11,921 nucleotides of DNA from Prevotella sp. UBA4341. Its GTDB lineage: Bacteria > Bacteroidota > Bacteroidia > Bacteroidales > Bacteroidaceae. The stretch is taken from positions 1-11,921 of the forward strand of contig DGTH01000094.1 of NCBI GenBank assembly GCA_002393705.1. Reading direction: 5' to 3'. The position numbers were made by a program, and so were the translations under genes. A model generated the notes under the pieces. It made no database searches, was not told the origin of the DNA, and was given only the letters and a program-made list of their open reading frames with translations. Of this stretch, positions 6,937 through 11,921 are shown one piece after another; the stretch's first letter is position 1; each line of letters begins with the position of its first letter.

Positions 6937-7023
6937 TTACAGTCTCTCGATCCAGCGTGACATGAATACGCCGCTAAGCGAATAGGGAGTTCCGGCAGGT
7001 GTGCTGTTGTCGTTTAGCAGGGC
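6937..7023 (-). pseudogene. Short coding-like remnant of an unknown protein
   Basis: A frame of 28 codons and a stop (TAA at 6939-6937) directly preceded by an in-frame TAA (7026-7024). The peptide ends TPYSLSGVFMSRWIERL, which reads like the C-terminus of a folded protein, and the DNA is less AT-rich than either side. The only ATG in frame is nine codons from the end. I do not recognise it. It could be the last piece of a deleted gene or chance. Between it and infC (7027-7105) I see only AT-rich sequence, including a long purine-rich stretch. Confidence 0.22.
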
Positions 7024-7105
7024 TTAAAGAACAAGCTTCCAAACGTAAAAAGATACATGTTTTCCACCTTCTTTGCTGGGCAAAAAGAAAAAAAGAGAAA
7101 AAAAT

Positions 7106-7136
7106 TTTGATAATTCGTTGAAATATCGTAACTTTG
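7106..7136 (+). promoter_or_regulatory. Promoter of the infC-rpmI-rplT operon
   Basis: TTTG at 7106-7109, 19 bases, then TAACTTTG at 7129-7136, a full match to the Bacteroidetes TTTG/TAnnTTTG consensus at its known spacing. Transcription would start near 7143, giving an untranslated leader of about 30 bases before infC. It implies that infC is transcribed on its own here rather than read from an upstream thrS. Confidence 0.75.
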
Positions 7137-7173
7137 CAGCCGATTTACGAAAAAGTAGAACTAAACATAGTTG

Positions 7174-7881
7174 ATGAAGAACGACAACATGAAAAATCAG
7201 TACCGCGTGAACGAGCAGATTCGTGTCCGCGAGGTACGTATTGTAGGTGATGGTGGAAGCACCGTAGTTCCTACGCGTCAAGCACTTGAAATGGCCCGTG
7301 ACCAAGGCGTTGACCTCGTTGAGATTTCGCCTAATGCCCAGCCGCCCGTTTGTCGTCTCATCGACTATTCCAAGTTCCTCTACCAGCAGAAGAAGCGCCA
7401 GAAGGAGATGAAGGCCAAGCAGGTGAAGGTGGAGGTGAAGGAGATTCGCTTCGGACCTCAGACTGACGAGCACGACTACCAGTTCAAGTTGAAGCACGCC
7501 AAGGAGTTTCTGGAAGAAGGTAATAAGGTTCGCGCGTATGTGTTCTTCCGTGGCAGAAGCATCCTGTTCAAGGAGCAAGGCGAGGTGCTGCTGTTGCGTT
7601 TTGCCAACGACTTGGAAGAGTATGGCAAGGTGGAGTCGATGCCGAGCCTTGAGGGTAAGAAGATGTTCCTCTATCTGGCTCCGAAGAAGGCGGGCGTGGC
7701 CAAGAAGAGCCAGCAGAAGCGCGACAATGAGCGCCGTGAGGCTGAGGCCTCCGAGAAGGCTCCGGCTGCGAAGACGGCACAGGAGGTCGATATGGAAATG
7801 CCTGCCAACGGTGGTCTCTTGGCCAATGCAAAAATCAGTGCTGAGGCACTTGAGAAGCTGACCGAGGCGAGCGGAGAATAA
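7174..7881 (+). CDS. infC: Translation initiation factor IF-3
   Basis: IF-3 binds the 30S subunit, keeps it free of 50S and checks start-codon/initiator-tRNA pairing. The N-terminal domain has the family words [16 protein letters not shown] and [19 protein letters not shown], then a lysine-rich linker ([14 protein letters not shown]). The C-terminal domain has [31 protein letters not shown] and the stretch ending MFLYLAPKK. About 60 further residues rich in Ala, Glu and Lys follow, an extension common in Bacteroidetes but missing from E. coli IF-3 (180 aa). I chose the ATG at 7174 (235 aa). A TTG at 7171 is directly in front and an ATG at 7189 is also possible; IF-3 genes often use odd start codons for autoregulation, so TTG cannot be ruled out. 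rpmI follows after 102 bases. Confidence 0.96.
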   Translation: MKNDNMKNQYRVNEQIRVREVRIVGDGGSTVVPTRQALEMARDQGVDLVEISPNAQPPVCRLIDYSKFLYQQKKRQKEMKAKQVKVEVKEIRFGPQTDEHDYQFKLKHAKEFLEEGNKVRAYVFFRGRSILFKEQGEVLLLRFANDLEEYGKVESMPSLEGKKMFLYLAPKKAGVAKKSQQKRDNERREAEASEKAPAAKTAQEVDMEMPANGGLLANAKISAEALEKLTEASGE

Positions 7882-7919
7882 ATAGAAAATCGAAAATCCG
7901 AAAATCGAAAATAGACATG

Positions 7920-7949
7920 GTGCGTAACGCTCGGTATATGCGTTGCCAC
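7920..7949 (+). promoter_or_regulatory. Possible hairpin in the rpmI leader
   Basis: In the infC-rpmI gap AACGC (7926-7930) can pair with GCGTT (7940-7944), and GTG (7920-7922) with CAC (7947-7949) across a small internal loop. In other bacteria L20 represses rpmI-rplT by binding a structured leader in this position. The stem is short, so the link is only a suggestion. The bases before it (7886-7913) are a short GAAAATC-type direct repeat, and the bases after it are AT-rich up to the rpmI ATG. Confidence 0.25.
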
Positions 7950-7983
7950 ATATAATAAATAACAATTAAATAAACAAAAAACA

Positions 7984-8182
7984 ATGCCAAAAGTTAAGAC
8001 AAATTCCGGCGCGAAGAAGAGATTCTCGTTTCACCGGTACGGGTAAGATTAAGAGACATCATGCTTACCACAGCCACATTCTGACAAAGAAGACTAAGAA
8101 ACAGAAGCGTAACCTGGTTCATCAGGCAATTGTCGACCGCTCCAACCTCAAGCAGGTGCGCGACTTGCTCTGTCTGCGTTAA
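7984..8182 (+). pseudogene. rpmI: Ribosomal protein L35, frameshifted
   Basis: L35 is a small basic protein of the 50S subunit. From the ATG at 7984 the frame reads [16 protein letters not shown] and then goes wrong (HRYG, stop at about 8044). Removing one T from the run at 8029-8031 restores a full 65-residue L35: [17 protein letters not shown] follows, then a Lys-rich stretch and an end in DLLCLR, stop at 8180-8182. The total of 199 bases is one more than 65 codons plus stop. Everything else is intact and well conserved, so a base-calling or assembly error in a T-run is the simplest reading. A true mutation or programmed +1 slippage (UUU to UUC, both read by the same Phe tRNA) are alternatives. 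It sits between infC and rplT, as is usual, 31 bases before rplT. Confidence 0.9.
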
Positions 8183-8213
8183 TTGAAGTCAAACATTTTA
8201 AAGGAAAAAAACT

Positions 8214-8561
8214 ATGCCAAGATCAGTAAATCACGTTGCTTCAAGAGCAAAGAGAAAGAGAATTCTGAAACTTACTCGCGGTTACTTCGGTGCCCGTAAG
8301 AATGTTTGGACAGTAGCAAAGAACACCTGGGAGAAGGGTCTTACGTATGCTTATCGTGACCGTAAGAACAAGAAGCGCGCCTTCCGTGCCTTGTGGATTC
8401 AGCGTATCAACGCTGCCGCTCGCTTGGAGGGTATGAGCTATTCTGCCCTGATGGGTGGCCTCAGCAAGGCTGGTATCGAGATTAACCGCAAGGTGCTCGC
8501 CGACCTGGCTGTGAACAACCCTGAAGCTTTCAAGGCCGTCGTTGCTCAGGTGAAGAAATAA
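8214..8561 (+). CDS. rplT: 50S ribosomal protein L20
   Basis: L20 binds 23S rRNA early in 50S assembly and in several bacteria also represses its own operon. The 115 residues match the normal length. Recognisable stretches are [36 protein letters not shown] (about 22-37), [20 protein letters not shown] (about 45-64), [19 protein letters not shown] and [19 protein letters not shown]. The basic N-terminal tail and globular C-terminal part are both complete. It starts 31 bases after the rpmI stop and is the last gene of the operon; a strong hairpin terminator follows 29 bases after its stop. Confidence 0.98.
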   Translation: MPRSVNHVASRAKRKRILKLTRGYFGARKNVWTVAKNTWEKGLTYAYRDRKNKKRAFRALWIQRINAAARLEGMSYSALMGGLSKAGIEINRKVLADLAVNNPEAFKAVVAQVKK

Positions 8562-8590
8562 TCTTTATCCGAAAGAGTCGAGAGAAAGTG

Positions 8591-8624
8591 GTGTCTGGAG
8601 GGGAAACCTCCAGACACTCTTTTG
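8591..8624 (+). terminator. Intrinsic terminator after rplT
   Basis: GTGTCTGGAGG (8591-8601) pairs perfectly with CCTCCAGACAC (8607-8617) around the loop GGAAA, and TCTTTTG follows. The 11-base GC-rich stem and T-rich tail are classical. It ends one base before the stop codon of the converging tex gene at 8625, so the same stem may also stop tex transcription, although the T-run on that side is broken (CTTTCTCTC). Confidence 0.9.
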
Positions 8625-10790
8625 TTATTGCTGCATGCCCTTCATGCTGAGCGAGATGCGCTGGCGGCGCAAATCGACGGCTGTTACCCTGACGCGTACG
8701 TGCTGATGGAGACTTACCACTTGTGTGGGGTCGCTGACGTAGCGGTCGGCTAACTGGGAGACGTGGATGAGTCCGTCCTGATGAACGCCAATATCGACAA
8801 ACGCGCCGAAGTTGGTGATGTTGGTCACGATGCCGGGTAGTTCCATTCCCTCGTGCAGGTCGTCGATGGTCTGCACGCCGGGGTCGAACTCGAATTCCTC
8901 AATCGGCTGTCGAGGGTCTCGTCCGGGTTTCTCCAACTCTTTCATGATGTCGGTAAGTGTAGGAATGCCCACTTCGGCCGTTACGTATCGCTGAATATCG
9001 ATGGCGGCCCGTTTCTCCTGCTGATGGATAAGGTCGGCTACTGTGCACCCGTTGTCGGCAGCCATGCGTTCGACGATGGCGTAACTCTCAGGGTGGACGG
9101 CCGAGTTGTCCAGCGGATTCCGTGCTTCTGGAATGCGCAGGAATCCCGCACACTGCTGGAAGGCGGCTGGCCCCAGCCGGGGAACCTTCTTCAGCTGGGC
9201 ACGGCTGGTGAATGCACCATGCTCACGACGATAGTCAACGATGTTCTGAGCCAACACGGGCCCCAGGCCGCTGACGTAGGTCAGCAGGTGCTGCGAAGCG
9301 GTGTTCAGATTGACACCCACCAGGTTGACACAACTCTCTACAACGTGGTCGAGCGAGTGCTTCAGCTTGGTTTGGTCAACGTCGTGTTGGTACTGTCCTA
9401 CGCCGATGCTCTTGGGGTCTATCTTGACGAGCTCCGCCAGGGGGTCCATAAGTCGGCGGCCTATGCTGACGGCTCCGCGCACCGTAACGTCCTCGTTGGG
9501 AAACTCGTCGCGGGCCGTCTTTGAAGCCGAATAAACCGAGGCACCGTCTTCGCTGACGACGTAGGTGGTGGGTGCGGGGTGTTGGGTGGAGGACAACACG
9601 TCTTCGACGAAGGCACGCGTCTCGCGGCTGGCCGTACCGTTGCCGATGGCTATGGCCTCGATGTGGTAGTCGGCTATCATCTGCTGCAAGTGAACGGAGG
9701 CCTGCATGCGGTGGTTGACGGGCGGATGAGGGAATATGGCTTCATGGTGCAGCAGGTTTCCCTGGGCGTCAAGACACACCACTTTACAGCCCGTGCGGAA
9801 GCCGGGGTCTATACCCATGACGCGCTTTTGTCCAAGTGGAGCCGAAAGCAGCAGCTGCCTCAGGTTTTGGGCAAACACGTGGATGGCCTCTTCGTCGGCT
9901 TTCGTCTTGCTGAGCGTTGCAAACTCATTCTCTATACTGGGCAGCAGCAGCCGTTTGTAACCGTCCTCCACGGCTTCCTCCAAGAGTCGGCGGCAGGCTG
10001 CGCTGCCTTTTGGCGGGGTGGGGGGCAGGTTGCGCTTCAGGCGGCGCACGGCTTCCTCGTCGTCGATGGTGATACTGACGCGCAGGAATCCTTCGTCCTG
10101 TCCGCGTCTCATGGCCAATAGGCGGTGGCTGGAGCAGCGTTTCAGCGGTTCTTCCCAGTCGTAGTAGTCGCTGTATTTCTGAGCAGCCTCTTCGTCTTTC
10201 TTGCTTTTTATCACCTTCGACGTGATGAAGGCCTCGCGTCGGAAGGCCGCACGCACGCTGTTGCGGTTGCGCTCGTCTTCACTCATCTGTTCGGCCACGA
10301 TGTCCTGAGCTCCCTTCAGGGCGTCAGCCACGCTGGCCACGCTGTCCGTCACGAAGCGCCGGGCGGCCTCTTGCGGGTGAGCCTCGCGTTGCAGCAGGAG
10401 CAACTCGGCCAATGGCTCCAGGCCTTGTTCGCGTGCCACTTGGGCACGCGTGCGGCGGCGGGGCTTGAAGGGCAGATAGATGTCCTCCAGCGTGGTCAGT
10501 TCCCAACAGTCGCTGAGGCGTTGCTCCAGTTCCGGGGTCATCTTGCCCTGTTCGGTGATGGTTTTCACTATGGTGTCCTTGCGCTTGGCCGTTTCGCGCA
10601 GCTGTTCGGCCCGGTCGCTGATGGCCGTAATCTGCACTTCGTCAAGTCCGCCTGTGCGTTCTTTCCTGTAACGCGAAATGAAGGGTATGGTACACCCTTC
10701 GTCGAGCAGCTTGAGCGTGTTCTCTACTGCATGTTCATTGAGGTGCAGTTCATGGGCTATGAGCCGTGTAAAAGTCTTTATTAAATCCAT
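8625..10790 (-). CDS. tex: Tex-family RNA-binding transcription accessory protein
   Basis: Tex is a cytoplasmic nucleic-acid-binding protein related to eukaryotic Spt6; its role in transcription and stress tolerance is known only in outline. This 721-residue protein has all the domains in order: the N-terminal helical region with IPFISRYRKERTGGLDE (about 35-51); the LEDIYLPFKPRRRTRAQVAR stretch (101-120); a YqgF/RNase H-like domain beginning at MGIDPGFRTGCK (325-336); DPKSIGVGQYQHDV (458-471); the helix-hairpin-helix region with LNTAS and VSGLGPVLAQNIV (494-518); and a C-terminal S1 RNA-binding domain (about 648-717) with GIVTNITNFGAFVDIG and DGLIHVSQL. I set the start at the ATG at 10788-10790, where homology begins; a longer frame reaching to 11009 runs through the promoter region and into the divergent gene. 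It is slightly shorter than E. coli Tex (about 773). Confidence 0.95.
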   Translation of the reverse strand: MDLIKTFTRLIAHELHLNEHAVENTLKLLDEGCTIPFISRYRKERTGGLDEVQITAISDRAEQLRETAKRKDTIVKTITEQGKMTPELEQRLSDCWELTTLEDIYLPFKPRRRTRAQVAREQGLEPLAELLLLQREAHPQEAARRFVTDSVASVADALKGAQDIVAEQMSEDERNRNSVRAAFRREAFITSKVIKSKKDEEAAQKYSDYYDWEEPLKRCSSHRLLAMRRGQDEGFLRVSITIDDEEAVRRLKRNLPPTPPKGSAACRRLLEEAVEDGYKRLLLPSIENEFATLSKTKADEEAIHVFAQNLRQLLLSAPLGQKRVMGIDPGFRTGCKVVCLDAQGNLLHHEAIFPHPPVNHRMQASVHLQQMIADYHIEAIAIGNGTASRETRAFVEDVLSSTQHPAPTTYVVSEDGASVYSASKTARDEFPNEDVTVRGAVSIGRRLMDPLAELVKIDPKSIGVGQYQHDVDQTKLKHSLDHVVESCVNLVGVNLNTASQHLLTYVSGLGPVLAQNIVDYRREHGAFTSRAQLKKVPRLGPAAFQQCAGFLRIPEARNPLDNSAVHPESYAIVERMAADNGCTVADLIHQQEKRAAIDIQRYVTAEVGIPTLTDIMKELEKPGRDPRQPIEEFEFDPGVQTIDDLHEGMELPGIVTNITNFGAFVDIGVHQDGLIHVSQLADRYVSDPTQVVSLHQHVRVRVTAVDLRRQRISLSMKGMQQ

Positions 10791-10810
10791 GTTGTTACGC
10801 TTTTCTGGTG

Positions 10811-10869
10811 CAAAGGTACAAAAAAGTTGAAAGTTCAGCATTGCAAGTGGAAAGTTTTTTGTACCTTTG
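10811..10869. promoter_or_regulatory. Back-to-back promoters of tex and the ABC-F gene in a 15-bp inverted repeat
   Basis: CAAAGGTACAAAAAA (10811-10825) is the exact complement of TTTTTTGTACCTTTG (10855-10869). Each arm contains the -7 box TACCTTTG, one for each direction: 10862-10869 for the ABC-F gene and 10818-10811 for tex. On the plus strand a TTG at 10841-10843 lies 18 bases upstream of its box; the matching -33 for tex is weak. The leaders would be about 15 bases each, ending at the ATGs at 10891 and 10790. Confidence 0.6.
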
Positions 10870-10890
10870 TGCGCTATTTGAAAGAGAAAT

Positions 10891-11921
10891 ATGATTTCTG
10901 TTGAACATTTGAAGGTAGAGTTCGGTGTGAAGCCGCTGTTTGAAGAGGCGTCGTTCGTTGTTAACGCGAAAGACCGTATAGCCCTTGTAGGTAAGAACGG
11001 GGCAGGCAAATCGACGCTGCTGAAGATTATCAGCGGACAACAGCGGGCTACAGCAGGGACGGTGTCAGTGCCTCAGGATACGCGCATAGGCTACTTGCCG
11101 CAGGTCATGGTATTGCAAGACGATACCACCGTGCGTCAGGAAGCCCAGAAGTCGTTTGCCGATGTGGCCGAGTTAAAACGGCGTGTCGATGAGCTGGAAC
11201 GCCAGATGAGCGAACGTACCGATTACGAAAGTCAGGACTACATGGACCTCGTAGAACGCTACACGCAGGAGCACGAGCGTTACCTCATGGCCGGTGCTGA
11301 CAACCAGGAGGCTCAGCTGGAGCGGACGCTCATAGGTTTGGGCTTTGAACGCTCCGACTTTGATCGCCCTACGAGCGAGTTCTCAGGTGGCTGGCGCATG
11401 CGAATTGAGTTAGCTAAAATCTTGTTGCAGCGGCCTGACGTGCTGCTGCTGGACGAGCCGACGAACCATCTGGACATTGAGTCTATTCAGTGGTTAGAGC
11501 AGTTTCTGGCCACTTCCTCATCGGCCGTTATGCTGGTGAGCCACGACCGTGCTTTTATCAATAATGTGTGTAACCGCACGCTCGAAATTTCCTGTGGCCG
11601 AATCATCGACTACAAGGTGAAGTACAACGAGTACGTCGTCTTACGCAAGGAACGCCGCGAACAACAGCAGCGGGCTTACGAGAACCAGCAGAAGGAAATA
11701 CAGGACATGCGCCAGTTCATTGAGCGGTTCCGCTATCAGGCCACCAAAGCCGTGCAGGTTCAGCAGAAAATCAAGCAGTTGGAGAAAATCGTGCCCATTG
11801 AGGTGGACGAGGTAGATAACTCGGCCCTCCACCTGAAGTTTCCCCCGTGCTTGAGAAGTGGCGACTATCCCGTCATCTGCGAAGAGGTGCGGAAAGCTTA
11901 TAACCACGTCGTCTTCGACCA
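10891..11921 (+). CDS. ABC-F family ATPase, N-terminal part (cut by window edge)
   Basis: A soluble ABC-F protein; the family has two ATPase domains and no membrane part, and characterised members act on the ribosome (EttA-like translation factors, antibiotic protection). The 343 residues seen start MISVEHLKVEFGVKPLFEEA. The first ATPase domain is complete: Walker A GKNGAGKST at 34-42, signature SGGW at 165-168 followed by RMRIELAKILLQRPD, Walker B VLLLDEPTNHLD at 184-195, and the switch His218 in VSHDR. From about 240 to 300 comes the charged helical linker (KERREQQQRAYENQQKEIQ) that in this family reaches toward the ribosomal P site. The second ATPase domain lies beyond the right edge. The frame is open throughout. 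The overall look is Uup/YheS/YdiF-like; a resistance role cannot be inferred. Confidence 0.95.
   Translation, partial: MISVEHLKVEFGVKPLFEEASFVVNAKDRIALVGKNGAGKSTLLKIISGQQRATAGTVSVPQDTRIGYLPQVMVLQDDTTVRQEAQKSFADVAELKRRVDELERQMSERTDYESQDYMDLVERYTQEHERYLMAGADNQEAQLERTLIGLGFERSDFDRPTSEFSGGWRMRIELAKILLQRPDVLLLDEPTNHLDIESIQWLEQFLATSSSAVMLVSHDRAFINNVCNRTLEISCGRIIDYKVKYNEYVVLRKERREQQQRAYENQQKEIQDMRQFIERFRYQATKAVQVQQKIKQLEKIVPIEVDEVDNSALHLKFPPCLRSGDYPVICEEVRKAYNHVVFD

Noticed and set aside
7024..7965. A 313-codon open frame on the minus strand opposite infC.
   Set aside because: It lies across the whole of infC, is very rich in Leu and His as expected from the complement of a Lys/Glu-rich gene, and has no recognisable domain.
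10125..10784. A 219-codon plus-strand frame opposite the 5' part of tex.
   Set aside because: Antisense shadow of a gene with clear domains throughout.
10791..11009. A 73-codon N-terminal extension of tex.
   Set aside because: It would translate through the divergent promoters and overlap the start of the ABC-F gene; Tex homology begins at the ATG at 10790.

Overview
The window looks like the chromosome of a Bacteroidales bacterium, most likely close to Prevotella/Segatella. Three things point there: promoters of the Bacteroidetes form (TTTG or TTG, about 18-20 bases, then TAnnTTTG); a Nudix-type arabinose regulator of the kind known from Bacteroides; and an IF3 and L20 of Bacteroidetes type. 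Translation signals are AT-rich with no strong Shine-Dalgarno, also typical of the phylum.

Left block (1-6208, all minus strand): a tight six-gene L-arabinose operon. In transcription order it holds a lipoprotein aldose 1-epimerase (mutarotase), an MFS sugar porter, an SSS sodium/sugar symporter, a Nudix/winged-helix regulator resembling AraR, L-ribulose-5-phosphate 4-epimerase (araD) and the first 92 codons of L-arabinose isomerase (araA), which runs off the left edge. Gaps between genes are 9 to 52 bases. The mutarotase would interconvert sugar anomers, the two porters would bring sugar into the cytoplasm, AraA and AraD would carry out two of the three steps to D-xylulose-5-phosphate, and the regulator would sense arabinose. 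The kinase (araB) is not in the window. A promoter of Bacteroidetes form with nearby inverted repeats lies upstream of the mutarotase gene.

Middle block (6209-7170): about 960 bases with no intact gene. It holds the arabinose promoter, two short coding-like remnants at 6332-6463 and 6937-7023, and between them a structured repeat element at 6536-6906. The element is three modules in a row. Each is bounded by AAACYGACGCG on the left and GCGTCRGTTTG on the right, and the modules are separated by AT-rich spacers of exactly 16 bases. The middle module is expanded and contains four 22-base tandem repeats. I cannot assign it to a known family, and it is the most unusual structure in the window.

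Right block: on the plus strand, infC, rpmI and rplT (IF3, L35, L20) run from a clear promoter to a strong terminator. rpmI carries a one-base frameshift at about codon 16; its remainder is a perfectly recognisable L35. On the minus strand a complete tex gene (721 aa) converges on rplT. Back to back with tex, an ABC-F ATPase gene runs off the right edge; the two share a 100-base gap with mirror-image promoters.
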